Shown here: positions 9,293-18,381 of the stretch, piece after piece
How the letters are laid out: every line of letters begins with the position of its first letter
Numbering within the stretch: position 1 is the stretch's first letter
Assembly (NCBI RefSeq): GCF_025947065.1
Contig: NZ_CP109994.1
Coordinates: forward strand, 3,100,001-3,164,000
Direction: 5' to 3'
Length of the DNA: 64,000 nt
DNA from: Flavobacterium sp. N1736
Lineage (GTDB): Bacteria; Bacteroidota; Bacteroidia; Flavobacteriales; Flavobacteriaceae
Made by a program: the position numbers and the translations under genes
The notes under the pieces: model-generated
What the model saw: the letters and a program-made list of their open reading frames with translations, nothing else
What the model was told of the DNA's origin: nothing
The model's database searches: none

Positions 9293-10339
9293 TTATGAAT
9301 ATTGTTTTTGATAATACTCTTTGTAAGATCCCGAAGTTACGTTTTGTAACCATTCTTCATTGTTAAGATACCAATTAATTGTTTTCTCTAAACCTTCTTC
9401 AAAAGTAACAGAAGGTTTCCACCCTAGTTTCTTATTAATTTTTGAAGCATCAATAGCATAACGTAAATCGTGTCCTGGTCTATCTTTGACATAAGTAATC
9501 AATTCCTGAGAACTACCTTCAATTCTTCCTAATTTTTGATCCATAATTTGGCATAATAATTTTACCAAATCAATATTTTTCCATTCATTAAAGCCTCCTA
9601 TATTATAGGTTTCATGATTTTTTCCTTCGTGAAAAACTAAGTCTATTGCAATTGCGTGATCTTCAACAAAAAGCCAGTCACGAGTATAATTTCCATCACC
9701 ATAAACGGGTAGCGGCTTATTATTTATAATATTATTTATAAAAAGAGGAATTAATTTCTCTGGAAAATGGTATGATCCGTAATTATTTGAACAGTTAGTT
9801 AAAACATAAGGTAAACCATAAGTTTCGCCATACGCTCTTACAAAATGATCAGAACTTGCTTTTGAGGCAGAATATGGGGAGTTTGGGTCATAAGAAGTAG
9901 TTTCTGTAAAAAGTCCTTCAGCTCCAAGAGAACCATAAACCTCGTCTGTACTTATGTGGTAGAAACGTTTACCTTCAAAATTGCCTTTCCATTGATTTTT
10001 TGCAGCATTTAATAAATTCATTGTGCCAATTACATTGGTTTTAACAAATGCTAAAGGGTCTTCGATAGAACGATCTACATGCGATTCTGCAGCTAAATGC
10101 AAAACTCCATCAAAGTTATGTTCAGAGAAAAGTTCATTAATAAAAGCTTCATCAACTATATCTCCCTTTATAAAAGTATAGTTCGATTGATTTTCTATGT
10201 CTTTGATATTTTCCAAATTTCCAGCATATGTCAAAGCATCTAAATTGAATATTTGATATTCAGGATATTTGTTTACAAAACGTCTAACTACATGAGAACC
10301 AATAAAACCAGCACCTCCCGTTATAAGAATTTTTTTCAT
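9293..10339 (-). CDS. rfbB: dTDP-glucose 4,6-dehydratase
   Basis: An extended SDR converting dTDP-glucose to dTDP-4-keto-6-deoxyglucose. It shows the NAD-binding ITGGAGFIGSHVVRRF at residues 5-20, HLAAESHVDRSI, the catalytic STDEVYGSLG segment and YSASKASSDHFVRAYGETYG with the YxxxK pair. The 348-aa length is standard. No rfbA, rfbC or rfbD is visible in the window, so either they lie elsewhere or the keto-sugar feeds another dTDP sugar. Confidence 0.94.
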   Translation of the reverse strand: MKKILITGGAGFIGSHVVRRFVNKYPEYQIFNLDALTYAGNLENIKDIENQSNYTFIKGDIVDEAFINELFSEHNFDGVLHLAAESHVDRSIEDPLAFVKTNVIGTMNLLNAAKNQWKGNFEGKRFYHISTDEVYGSLGAEGLFTETTSYDPNSPYSASKASSDHFVRAYGETYGLPYVLTNCSNNYGSYHFPEKLIPLFINNIINNKPLPVYGDGNYTRDWLFVEDHAIAIDLVFHEGKNHETYNIGGFNEWKNIDLVKLLCQIMDQKLGRIEGSSQELITYVKDRPGHDLRYAIDASKINKKLGWKPSVTFEEGLEKTINWYLNNEEWLQNVTSGSYKEYYQKQYS

Positions 10340-10349
10340 TTATTTTTAA

Positions 10350-11357
10350 TTAATGTAATAAATCTGAATTTATTTTTTCCAACTCATTATAAATGTCCTT
10401 TACATCTTGTGAGTTTTCTTTTTGCAAAATTAAATTTGCTGTATCTGTGTAAACAAAAATAGTGTTTTTTAGCCCTAGAAAAGTTGTATGCTTTCCGGTG
10501 CCAATAACCATATTACCATTTTTATCAATTGGATGGTTTTTTAAAACCAAATATTCATAAACGGATTCAAATGATCCCAAATCTGACCATGAGAATGATG
10601 CCGGAACTACTTTTATTTTTTTACTACGTTCCATCACAGCATAATCTATACTAATTGATGGAATTTCTAATGACAAATTTAAATCTAAAAAACCGTCTTT
10701 ACTTGTTTCCCAAACTGCTTTCGATTTTTCGTAAACATCTGGTTGGAATTGTTTTAATTCATCTAATAATACTCCTGCTTTAAAACAAAACATTCCACTG
10801 TTCCACAAAAAATTTCCTTTTGCAATAAATTCTTTTGCTGTAGTTTCGTTTGGTTTCTCTCTAAATGATACTACCTTATCCCCTTTTGATTCTATATAGC
10901 CATAACCAGTTTCCGGTTTGGTTGGAATAATTCCGAATGTCACAATAAAACCATCTTGTGCTTTAGAAATTGCTTCACTAATAGCTTGATTGTAATTTTC
11001 CATTTTATCAATAATATGATCAGATGGTGTTACAATTAATATATCATTAGGGTCTGATGCAAATGCCGCAAAAGCAATTGCTGCAGCTGTGTTTCTTGGT
11101 GTGGCTTCAACAATATTAACATAAGCAGTTTGAGTTTTATCCATCACTTTACCACTTAAATGATGATTATCTACATTTCCCACGACCATAACTTTATTTG
11201 CCAGATGGCTGTTACGATCTACCGTCATTTCAAATAAAGATTTATTTTCAAATATCTCCAGATATTGTTTCGGTTGACTCTTACGAGAAAGTGGCCACAA
11301 CCTGCTGCCAACGCCACCGGTTAAAATTACATGTATTATTGAATTATTTTTTTCCAT
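10350..11357 (-). CDS. manC: Mannose-1-phosphate guanylyltransferase
   Basis: A GDP-mannose pyrophosphorylase making GDP-mannose from mannose-1-P and GTP. The nucleotide-binding signature is HVILTGGVGSRLWPLSRK at residues 9-26, followed by the TPSDHII and FREKP motifs of the type II nucleotidyltransferase family. At 335 aa it lacks the C-terminal phosphomannose isomerase domain of the bifunctional enzymes. It sits 10 bp upstream of rfbB in the capsule operon and implies a mannose- or fucose-related residue in the polymer. Confidence 0.92.
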   Translation of the reverse strand: MEKNNSIIHVILTGGVGSRLWPLSRKSQPKQYLEIFENKSLFEMTVDRNSHLANKVMVVGNVDNHHLSGKVMDKTQTAYVNIVEATPRNTAAAIAFAAFASDPNDILIVTPSDHIIDKMENYNQAISEAISKAQDGFIVTFGIIPTKPETGYGYIESKGDKVVSFREKPNETTAKEFIAKGNFLWNSGMFCFKAGVLLDELKQFQPDVYEKSKAVWETSKDGFLDLNLSLEIPSISIDYAVMERSKKIKVVPASFSWSDLGSFESVYEYLVLKNHPIDKNGNMVIGTGKHTTFLGLKNTIFVYTDTANLILQKENSQDVKDIYNELEKINSDLLH

Positions 11358-11388
11358 TTTTCTTTAAATAAAAAAAGGTTTTTAAGCA

Positions 11389-12672
11389 CTACAATCTGTT
11401 ATCAGCTATAGTCCCCAAAACACCTTTTACATCGTATAATAAACTATTTGATTTTTGCAATTCAGCAAAGTTTAATTCTAAAAATTCTGCATGAGAAACT
11501 CCTAGAACAATTGCATCAAATTTATTATCTGGAATATTATTAATAGTTATTAAATTATATTCTTTTTTTACATCATTTACATTAGCAAGCGGGTCAAATA
11601 TTGTAACTGAGATACCATATTCCGTTAGTGCTTTTACAACATCTACAATTTTTGTATTTCTAACATCAGGACAGTTTTCTTTAAAAGTTATTCCAAGCAT
11701 TAATAATTCAGCTCCATTAACAGAGATTCCTTTTTTTATCATCAGTTTTACTACTTGAGAGGCTACATATTCTCCCATACTATCATTTAAACGCCTTCCC
11801 GCTAAAATTATTTCAGGATGATATCCAAATTCTTGTGCTCTTTGTGCTAAATAATAAGGGTCAACACCAATACAATGTCCACCAACCAAACCTGGTTTAA
11901 AAGGCAAAAAATTCCATTTTGTTGAGGCCGCAGTTAATACTTCTTGCGTATCAATTCCCATCAAATTGAATATTTTAGCCAGCTCATTTACAAAAGCTAT
12001 ATTAATATCACGTTGTGAATTTTCAATAACCTTTGCTGCTTCGGCAACTTTTATACTTGGTGCTAAATAAGTTCCTGCTGTAATTACCGATTTATAAAGA
12101 GCATCGACTTTTTGTCCTATTTCCGGAGTTGATCCTGAAGTTACTTTTAAAATTTTCTCAACGGTGTGTTCTTTGTCTCCTGGATTTATTCTTTCAGGTG
12201 AATATCCGGCAAAAAAATCTACGTTAAATTCTAATCCTGAAATTTGTTCTAAAACCGGAACGCATTGCTCTTCTGTAACTCCCGGATATACTGTTGATTC
12301 ATAGATTACAATATCTCCTTTTTTCAATACTTTTCCAACTGATTCGCTAGATTTATATAAAGGCGTTAAATCCGGACGATTATTTTTGTCAACAGGAGTT
12401 GGAACTGTTATTACAAAATAGTTACAATCTGCAATATCGTTCAAAGAAGTGGTGCAGTATAATCCTTTTTCTGTATCATGATTAGAAACTAATACTTTTT
12501 GCAAAACATCATCATCAACCTCTAATGTTGTGTCAGTACCTGATTTTAAAGTGGCTACTCTTGATTCATTTATATCAAAACCTACAACAGTATATTTTGT
12601 TGCAAATAATCTGGCTAAAGGAAGACCTACATAACCCAAACCTATTATGGCAATTTTTATGTTTTCATCCAT
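11389..12672 (-). CDS. UDP-N-acetyl-D-hexosamine dehydrogenase (TviB/WbpA-like nucleotide-sugar dehydrogenase)
   Basis: A four-electron NAD-dependent UDP-sugar dehydrogenase of 427 aa. The N-terminal Rossmann motif IAIIGLGYVGLPLARLF and the FDINESRV following it match the TviB/VipA/WbpA subgroup rather than UDP-glucose dehydrogenase. The catalytic cysteine is in GLVGGHCIGVDPYYLA. The C-terminal domain carries MLGITFKENCPDVRNT. It is the first gene after the operon promoter and its ops-like leader. Together with the WbpP-like epimerase of the upstream operon it suggests synthesis of a GalNAc- or GlcNAc-uronic acid; which one is not decidable here. Confidence 0.9.
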   Translation of the reverse strand: MDENIKIAIIGLGYVGLPLARLFATKYTVVGFDINESRVATLKSGTDTTLEVDDDVLQKVLVSNHDTEKGLYCTTSLNDIADCNYFVITVPTPVDKNNRPDLTPLYKSSESVGKVLKKGDIVIYESTVYPGVTEEQCVPVLEQISGLEFNVDFFAGYSPERINPGDKEHTVEKILKVTSGSTPEIGQKVDALYKSVITAGTYLAPSIKVAEAAKVIENSQRDINIAFVNELAKIFNLMGIDTQEVLTAASTKWNFLPFKPGLVGGHCIGVDPYYLAQRAQEFGYHPEIILAGRRLNDSMGEYVASQVVKLMIKKGISVNGAELLMLGITFKENCPDVRNTKIVDVVKALTEYGISVTIFDPLANVNDVKKEYNLITINNIPDNKFDAIVLGVSHAEFLELNFAELQKSNSLLYDVKGVLGTIADNRL

Positions 12673-12710
12673 TTTTTCTTATTTTTTTATCATCTTTGAT
12701 CATCATAATT

Positions 12711-12749
12711 CATAGCTTCGCTACCCTGAGTCACAAATTTTGACACAGG
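12711..12749 (-). promoter_or_regulatory. ops/JUMPstart-like leader element with two hairpins
   Basis: In the untranslated leader of the capsule operon the coding-sense (minus) strand reads CTCAGGGTAGCGAAGCTATG at 12711-12730. CAGGG and GGTAGCG are shared with the enterobacterial JUMPstart/ops signal recognised by RfaH. TAGC-GAA-GCTA forms a small hairpin whose core GCGAAGC is known as an exceptionally stable DNA mini-hairpin. Just upstream, CCTGTGTCA and TGACTCAGG (12725-12749) pair with one mismatch around a 7-nt loop. The upxY gene lies directly upstream. Function is inferred. Confidence 0.5.
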
Positions 12750-12769
12750 CACCCTAAAATCATTTTTGG

Positions 12770-12800
12770 CAAATATAATACATTAAGCCTATTTATTCAA
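12770..12800 (-). promoter_or_regulatory. Promoter of the capsule/pse operon
   Basis: A -7 box TATATTTG (12770-12777) lies 20 bp from a -33 TTG (12798-12800) on the minus strand, matching the Bacteroidota consensus. The predicted start is near 12766, leaving a leader of about 94 nt before the tviB-like gene. It lies just downstream of the upxY terminator. Confidence 0.75.
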
Positions 12801-12891
12801 TATTGTTTCTTACAGAATCATAAAGAAATGTTACTAAAATCCCATATATCTTCAAACCTTTACAAATCAGATATTAGCGATTTCTTCACAC

Positions 12892-12938
12892 AAAAAAAGA
12901 GAGCAAAAAACTTAGAAAAAGTAGTTTTGTTCTCTTTT
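12892..12938 (-). terminator. Intrinsic terminator after upxY
   Basis: On the minus strand AAAAGAGAACAAAAC pairs with the later copy ending GCTCTCTTTT (8 perfect pairs at the base, then a wobble and further A-T pairs), followed by a run of T. It begins about 20 bp after the upxY stop and separates the two polysaccharide operons. Confidence 0.75.
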
Positions 12939-12961
12939 CATGCTAATATAAACAATTAATT

Positions 12962-13426
12962 TTATTTATATTTTATCTTTAAAACACATCCTAAAGACTC
13001 TAAAACTAAAATATAATGTGTTTTCGAAACTTCTTTTACAACTGCTTCCTGATTACTAAAAGCTCCTGATTCTAATTTTATACGATCTCCTATTTGAAAA
13101 GGAGTTACTGTAACGTCACTCAAATTAGGAGAAGCTAAACTGTTTTTTATAATATTAATTTCTTCGTCCCTAACAATCGCTGGTTTTCCCAACCAAAATA
13201 AATACCTGACTACTCCAGCAATCTGAAAAACTGAATTCCGATCGGTTTCTAACAAGTTTACGAAAACATAAGAATTAAAAAGCGGCACTTCAACTTTCTT
13301 CTTTCTGTCTGACCATTGCTTTATCTGTGTAATTATTGGACAATAGCATTCAATCCCAATTTCATTTAGTTTTTCTGCAACTTTTTTTTCCCATTTGGGT
13401 TTAGTATATACAACATACCAAGTCAT
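12962..13426 (-). CDS. upxY: UpxY/RfaH-type NusG paralogue, transcription antiterminator
   Basis: A 154-aa NusG-family protein. The NGN domain occupies roughly residues 1-95 (WYVVYTKPKWEKKVAEKL, then PLFNSYVFVNL). A linker and a KOW-type C-terminal domain follow (PFQIGDRIKLESGAFSNQEA). It is a specialised paralogue by size and by its position inside a polysaccharide locus. The UpxY proteins of Bacteroides act as locus-specific elongation factors for the capsule operon they accompany. Here the gene is last in the upstream operon, and the next operon downstream starts with an ops-like leader. Confidence 0.88.
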   Translation of the reverse strand: MTWYVVYTKPKWEKKVAEKLNEIGIECYCPIITQIKQWSDRKKKVEVPLFNSYVFVNLLETDRNSVFQIAGVVRYLFWLGKPAIVRDEEINIIKNSLASPNLSDVTVTPFQIGDRIKLESGAFSNQEAVVKEVSKTHYILVLESLGCVLKIKYK

Positions 13427-13476
13427 AATTTTTCTTTGTATTGAAATAAAATTTCCAATCCTTCTTCAATTCTCAT
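13423..13476 (-). CDS. Possible 17-codon leader ORF overlapping upxY
   Basis: A short frame beginning MRIEEGLEILFQ and ending KEKL has its TGA overlapping the upxY ATG in an ATGA arrangement. It could couple translation into upxY, or be chance in an AT-rich gap of 84 bp. An upstream in-frame TTG would lengthen it by 7 codons. I recognise no family. Confidence 0.25.
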   Translation of the reverse strand: MRIEEGLEILFQYKEKL

Positions 13477-13510
13477 ATCACTTTTAATTTCATTCAATCT
13501 TAGTCTCTAA

Positions 13511-14902
13511 TTAAGAACCTATACCTTTATAAATAAATCCAATTGACTCTAATTCGCTTGCATTCAATATATTTCTTCCATCAAAAAGAAACGCAGGTTT
13601 ATGCATAGAATCGTAAATTTTTTTCCATTCATAAGTAGTAAACTCATCCCATTCGGTAAGAATTGCAATTGCATGTGATTCTTTGCAAGCATCATATGCA
13701 TTATCAAACGTTAAAACTGCAGCATTATTTTCTTCCACCGACCTTGTTTCCAAATAATTTAAATCGTTCAACATCTTATTTCTTGAAACTTTCGGATCAT
13801 AAACTGAAATCTTTGCCTGTTCATTGATCAAATCGTCTGCTACATATATCGCCGCAGACTCACGTGTATCATTAGTGTCTTTCTTGAAAGCCCAGCCTAA
13901 AAACGTAATTTTTTTATCTGCAACTGTATTGTACAATGTTTGAACAATTTTATTTGAAAATCGTCTTTTTTGATGATCATTCATTACAATAACTTGTTCC
14001 CAATAATCTGCAACCTCACGTAATCCATAGGATTTAGCAATATAAACGAGATTCAAAATGTCTTTTTGAAAACATGAACCGCCAAAACCTACTGAGGCTT
14101 TTAAAAATTTAGGTCCAATTCTGCTATCCATGCCTATTGCTCTTGCAACCTCACTAACATCTGCACCGGTTTTTTCACATAATTCAGACATCGCATTTAT
14201 AGATGAAATACGTTGCGCCAAAAATGCATTTGCTGTAAGCTTTGATAATTCTGAAGACCACACATTTGTAGTTAAAATTTTATCTCTGCTTACCCAATTA
14301 GCATACACATCAACCAGAGAATTAATTGCAGCTTCTCCTTCAGGCGTTGTATCGCCACCAATTAAAATCCTGTCCGGGTTTAATAAATCGGAAACTGCAG
14401 TTCCTTCTGCTAAAAATTCAGGATTCGATAAAATCTGAAACTGAACTCCATTTCCGGTATTATCTAAAATACTTTTTATTGCTTCGGCTGTTCTAACTGG
14501 CAAAGTAGATTTCTCAACTACTATTTTATTTTGTTTGGCAACCTTCGCTATCTGTCTCGCACACAATTCAATATATTTAAGATCCGCAGCCATTCCTTTT
14601 CCTTTTCCGTAGGTTTTGGTTGGCGTATTTACAGAAATAAAAATGACTTCTGCTTCATCAATTGCTTTTTCAACTTCGGTCGAAAAGAAAAGATTTCTTC
14701 CTCTTGCTTCAGCTACAATTGCCGAAAGCCCTGGTTCGTAAATAGGAATATTTTCTGTATTGGGATCGTTCCAATCTTTGATTCTTTGTTCGTTTAAATC
14801 GACAACGGTCACCTGAATATCTGGACATTTTTGTGCAATCACTGCCATAGTCGGACCACCAACATAACCCGCGCCAATGCAACAAATTTTTGTAATTTTC
14901 AT
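13511..14902 (-). CDS. ugd: UDP-glucose 6-dehydrogenase
   Basis: Oxidises UDP-glucose to UDP-glucuronic acid. The 463-aa protein starts with [21 protein letters not shown]. It has the catalytic-cysteine segment [14 protein letters not shown] and the C-terminal [16 protein letters not shown] and [10 protein letters not shown]. The GAGYVGGPT start and the length (over 450 aa) place it in the longer, animal-like UGDH subgroup common in Bacteroidota, not the 390-aa Ugd type. It lies 30 bp after the WbpP-like epimerase gene in the same direction. Confidence 0.94.
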   Translation of the reverse strand: MKITKICCIGAGYVGGPTMAVIAQKCPDIQVTVVDLNEQRIKDWNDPNTENIPIYEPGLSAIVAEARGRNLFFSTEVEKAIDEAEVIFISVNTPTKTYGKGKGMAADLKYIELCARQIAKVAKQNKIVVEKSTLPVRTAEAIKSILDNTGNGVQFQILSNPEFLAEGTAVSDLLNPDRILIGGDTTPEGEAAINSLVDVYANWVSRDKILTTNVWSSELSKLTANAFLAQRISSINAMSELCEKTGADVSEVARAIGMDSRIGPKFLKASVGFGGSCFQKDILNLVYIAKSYGLREVADYWEQVIVMNDHQKRRFSNKIVQTLYNTVADKKITFLGWAFKKDTNDTRESAAIYVADDLINEQAKISVYDPKVSRNKMLNDLNYLETRSVEENNAAVLTFDNAYDACKESHAIAILTEWDEFTTYEWKKIYDSMHKPAFLFDGRNILNASELESIGFIYKGIGS

Positions 14903-14932
14903 TTAATTTCTTATTATCTTAATCTTTGATTT

Positions 14933-15925
14933 TTATTTCAAATTATTCCAATACCAGCTTACCGCTTCTTTTAATCCTTCCTGTAAAGAATATTTCGGAT
15001 TGTAGCCTAATACTTTTTTTGCCTTATCAATACTTGCCAATGAGTGTGGTATATCACCCGCTCTGTTTACTCCATAAACAATTTGAATATCTGCTATTTC
15101 TGAATCAAATTCAGTTAGATATTTTTTTAAATAACCAACTAAATCATTCAATGTGTTTTGATCACCAAATGCTGTATTATAGACTGTATTTATTGCTTCC
15201 GGATTTTGACTTAACATAGCTAACTCATTCATCTGAATTACATTATCAATATAAGTAAAATCACGCGAATAATTTCCATCGCCATTAATAACCGGACTTT
15301 CGTGATTCATTAATTGCATTACAAATTTTGGAATCACTGCTGCATAAGCACCATTTGGATCTTGTTTTCTTCCAAAAACATTAAAATAACGTAATCCAAT
15401 CGTTTCTAAACCGTATGTTTTACTAAAAATTTCAGCATATAACTCGTTTACATATTTTGTAATAGCGTATGGCGACAAGGGTTTTCCGATCACATCTTCT
15501 ACTTTTGGTAATCCTTGAGAATCTCCATAAGTTGAAGAACTGGCAGCATATATAAAACGTTTTACTTTTGCATCACGTGAAGCTACCAACATATTAAGAA
15601 ATCCGGAAACATTCACATCATTCGTAGTTACAGGATCATTTATCGATCTGGGAACAGAACCCAAAGCGGCCTGATGCAAAACATAATCTACATCTTCAAC
15701 AGCTAAAACACAATCTGCAATATTTCGAATATCTCCTTCAATTAATTTAAAATGAGGATGGTCTATAATATCTTTTAAATTATGACGATGACCTGTCGAA
15801 AAATTATCTAAACAAATTACTTTATGATTTAATTTTAGAAAATACTCACATAAATTTGAGCCAATAAAACCAGCTCCACCAGTAATTAAAATTTTATACT
15901 GAGTTGATATTTCCATATTCTTCAA
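14933..15925 (-). CDS. wbpP: UDP-N-acetylglucosamine 4-epimerase (WbpP/TviC-like SDR)
   Basis: A 330-aa extended SDR. The Rossmann motif is ITGGAGFIGSNLCEYFL, then CLDNFSTGHRHNL, a WbpP-like QAALGSVPRSINDP, the catalytic AASSSTYGD and YAITKYVNELYA (YxxxK). The protein ends DIPHSLASIDKAKKVLGY. These features follow WbpP/TviC, which interconvert UDP-GlcNAc and UDP-GalNAc or their uronic acids. Pairing with the TviB-like dehydrogenase of the next operon is the classic combination for GalNAcA-type precursors. Exact substrate is inferred. It starts 1 bp after the wzc stop region. Confidence 0.85.
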   Translation of the reverse strand: MKNMEISTQYKILITGGAGFIGSNLCEYFLKLNHKVICLDNFSTGHRHNLKDIIDHPHFKLIEGDIRNIADCVLAVEDVDYVLHQAALGSVPRSINDPVTTNDVNVSGFLNMLVASRDAKVKRFIYAASSSTYGDSQGLPKVEDVIGKPLSPYAITKYVNELYAEIFSKTYGLETIGLRYFNVFGRKQDPNGAYAAVIPKFVMQLMNHESPVINGDGNYSRDFTYIDNVIQMNELAMLSQNPEAINTVYNTAFGDQNTLNDLVGYLKKYLTEFDSEIADIQIVYGVNRAGDIPHSLASIDKAKKVLGYNPKYSLQEGLKEAVSWYWNNLK

Positions 15926-15926
15926 T

Positions 15927-17624
15927 TTATTTTTTATTGAATTTGTTAAAAACAGACTTTATAAATCCTGGTTTTACTTCTTCTTCATGATATCCGTTAG
16001 AGTATACGCCATACCCATATCCATAAGCACTTCCATATTTTGCCTTATTTTCATATCCATTTAAAACAATACTTGTATTGTTTAATTCACCCCTTTTAAT
16101 TCTTGTATTCAGCAATGTGATCATGTCTTTTTTGGTATAATTTTGCCTAACAATATACAAAGTTACATCCGCATACTGAACTAATTCTAAAGCATCTGAC
16201 ACTAAACCAACCGGAGGTGTATCTAAGATAATATAATCATACTTGAGTTTAAGCTCTTCCATTAATTCTTTCATTGCCTCACTGATAATTAGCTCAGATG
16301 GATTTGGCGGAATTGGTCCGGAAAGTATTACATCAAGATTTGGTATTTGTGTTGAATTTGTAATCTCGCTAAGGCTTTTTTGCTTAATTAAATAATTTAC
16401 AACCCCAACCTGATTGGTCAAATTAAACTCATCAGCCAATCTTGGTTTTCTCAAATCTAAACCAATAATAACTGTTTTCTTTTCGCTTAAAGCAAAAATA
16501 GTAGCAATATTTATTGAACAAAATGTTTTTCCTTCACCACTTATAGATGAAGTAATCATTAACGTTTTTGCGCCGCTAACCTGTTGCTTTTTATATAAAA
16601 ATTGCAATGATGAACGAATAGCCCTAAACGACTCAGAAAGTGCAGATTTTGGCTTATCAAATACAGCCAAATTAACATTATCTTTATTTACACCAACTAC
16701 TCCGATAAGTGGAATCTGAGTTAGTTTACTAATATCATCAGTATTTTGAATTGAATTATTAATGAAGAAAATTCCAAAAACAAACAATAAAGGAACCAGA
16801 ATACCCAAAAACAAAGCTAATACGTAATTCACCGAAGTTTTTGGCCCAATTAAACCCCCGCCAATATCTTTGGCCGGATCAATAAAATGGATATCTGATA
16901 AATTAGATGCTTTTACAATTTCAGCTTCATTACGTTTTTGAAGAAATTCTGTATAAATATTATCATTTAAATCATATTTTCTTTTAATCTTCAACAATTC
17001 CTGTTGCTCTTCCGGAAGCTTTTTTACGGTACTTTCAGCTTCACCAATTTTTGCATTTATCATTGACAAATCATACAATAATGATGATTTTGCAGTTGCG
17101 ATATTTTCTAATAAAACATCTTTAACAGCACGCATTTGGTTGTCAAAATCTTTAAAAATTTTATCGCTTTTTACGGCATAAGCCATCTCTGATCTTTGAG
17201 TAGAAAGTGCAATTATTCTTGATACATTAGTAACAACATTAGGATCTTCAATTCCTGCTACTGATGGCGCTGGAAGTCTTGAGTAATCAACACTATTATT
17301 CAGATAGGTTTTTAATGAATTATAATAAGCGATTTTTCTCGAAATCTCATCTTTCTCTACATCAAAATCCATTATCTTTTCAGAAATTCTGGCGCCTCCT
17401 GCTTCAATATTATATACATTTTTATCCTTTCTGAAAGTTTTTAATTCATTGCCGGTTTGTTTCAATTGAGATTCCATAGCAACAAGAGTACTGTCTATAA
17501 ATCGTATGGTATTGTTTGCAAATTGATTTTTACCGTCAAGCTGAATTTTTATCAGCATTCTTACAGTGGCATTTAGATATTCCACCATTCTGGCTTTGTT
17601 TGTACCCTGCATTCCTAAAGTCAA
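15927..17624 (-). CDS. wzc: Wzc C-terminal fragment: coiled-coil, TM2 and BY-kinase domain
   Basis: Contains the distal periplasmic helices (AGGARISEKIMDFDVEKD onward), a G-rich pre-TM segment, TM2 (LALFLGILVPLLFVFGIFFI) and a complete tyrosine-kinase domain: Walker A ITSSISGEGKTF, Walker A-prime VIIGLDLRKPRL and Walker B YIILDTPPVGLVSDA. A tyrosine-rich autophosphorylation tail follows (KYGSAYGYGYGVYSNGY). The only in-frame start is a TTG inside coding sequence, and the frame stays open to about 17768, so independent translation is unlikely to be the native state. Confidence 0.8.
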   Translation of the reverse strand: MTLGMQGTNKARMVEYLNATVRMLIKIQLDGKNQFANNTIRFIDSTLVAMESQLKQTGNELKTFRKDKNVYNIEAGGARISEKIMDFDVEKDEISRKIAYYNSLKTYLNNSVDYSRLPAPSVAGIEDPNVVTNVSRIIALSTQRSEMAYAVKSDKIFKDFDNQMRAVKDVLLENIATAKSSLLYDLSMINAKIGEAESTVKKLPEEQQELLKIKRKYDLNDNIYTEFLQKRNEAEIVKASNLSDIHFIDPAKDIGGGLIGPKTSVNYVLALFLGILVPLLFVFGIFFINNSIQNTDDISKLTQIPLIGVVGVNKDNVNLAVFDKPKSALSESFRAIRSSLQFLYKKQQVSGAKTLMITSSISGEGKTFCSINIATIFALSEKKTVIIGLDLRKPRLADEFNLTNQVGVVNYLIKQKSLSEITNSTQIPNLDVILSGPIPPNPSELIISEAMKELMEELKLKYDYIILDTPPVGLVSDALELVQYADVTLYIVRQNYTKKDMITLLNTRIKRGELNNTSIVLNGYENKAKYGSAYGYGYGVYSNGYHEEEVKPGFIKSVFNKFNKK

Positions 17625-17761
17625 TATTGATCCTCCTTTATCGTCAGAATCAATATTTATACCTTTATATTTAGATACTGTACCGTTAAAATCATTGAAC
17701 TTAACAAAATATTCATTGCCTTTATAAAAACCGGGATTATCATTTATTTGTAACTTCCAAT

Positions 17762-18367
17762 TTAAAAAGGCAGTACAACTTGTTCGCCAACTTTGTATTT
17801 TTTTACAAATTCGACAGGCTGAACATTTGTATTTGAGTAAGTATTTGTAGTATAATCAACTACTGAAACCGAACTATTTTCAAAAGGAATTCGAATTTCA
17901 TATTCATTCTCACTTAAAAATTTAATCTTTATTAAAGTATTTGCAATTTGTCCTTTTGATTTATCAATAGTAACATAAAAAGGAACTGCTCCATAGGCAT
18001 CAATTAAATTGTATTTTCCCTGACGTAAATAATCAATATAAAACTGCAATTTACTAACAACTAGCTCGTTATGAGACCTTGATTGCAAAATAGTTGAAAT
18101 TCCATTTACCTGATCTGATATTCCTCCCCAGTTAAAGACCAAACTTGTATTTGAAGTAAAAAAAGGATTACTTTCTTCTTTAATAGAGATCATTGTCTGC
18201 ATTGCATAAATTTTCTCTTTTCGAATATTTATCTGATATGCAATTGTAAATGCAATTATTAAACTAGCAAGAAACCATTTCCAATAACTGGCAATTTTTA
18301 ATAAAAATCCTTTAAAATCAAAATTTGAATGATTTTCAAAAATCGAAAAATCTTTTATATCTAGCAT
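17762..18367 (-). CDS. wzc: Wzc N-terminal fragment: Wzz domain
   Basis: The first 201 residues of the split gene: a cytoplasmic N terminus, TM1 (about residues 31-48, YWKWFLASLIIAFTIAYQ), and the periplasmic Wzz domain through a strand-rich region ending KYKVGEQVVLPF. If translated alone it would be a single-TM protein without kinase or TM2. The ATG is 14 bp downstream of the wza stop. Confidence 0.8.
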   Translation of the reverse strand: MLDIKDFSIFENHSNFDFKGFLLKIASYWKWFLASLIIAFTIAYQINIRKEKIYAMQTMISIKEESNPFFTSNTSLVFNWGGISDQVNGISTILQSRSHNELVVSKLQFYIDYLRQGKYNLIDAYGAVPFYVTIDKSKGQIANTLIKIKFLSENEYEIRIPFENSSVSVVDYTTNTYSNTNVQPVEFVKKYKVGEQVVLPF

Positions 18368-18381
18368 CTTTTGAATTTAGT

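Larger units (their letters stand above)
15927..18367 (-). pseudogene. wzc: Tyrosine autokinase wzc, interrupted by a one-base frameshift
   Basis: Two adjoining frames together make one Wzc-type polysaccharide co-polymerase with BY-kinase domain, about 800 aa. The first ends with PF-stop (GTACTGCCTTTTTAAATTGG, minus strand). Reading one base back at the T5 run gives PFLNWKLQINDNPGFYKGNE, which continues without a stop into the second frame. The 12 intervening codons have normal coding character, so this is one gene missing one T (or an assembly error, or programmed -1 slippage of TTT just before TAA). The downstream gene order wza-wzc-epimerase-ugd is otherwise intact. Confidence 0.85.

Noticed and set aside
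16414..16719. Separate gene opposite the wzc kinase domain
   Set aside because: It mirrors the kinase motifs on the other strand and has no start context or neighbours.
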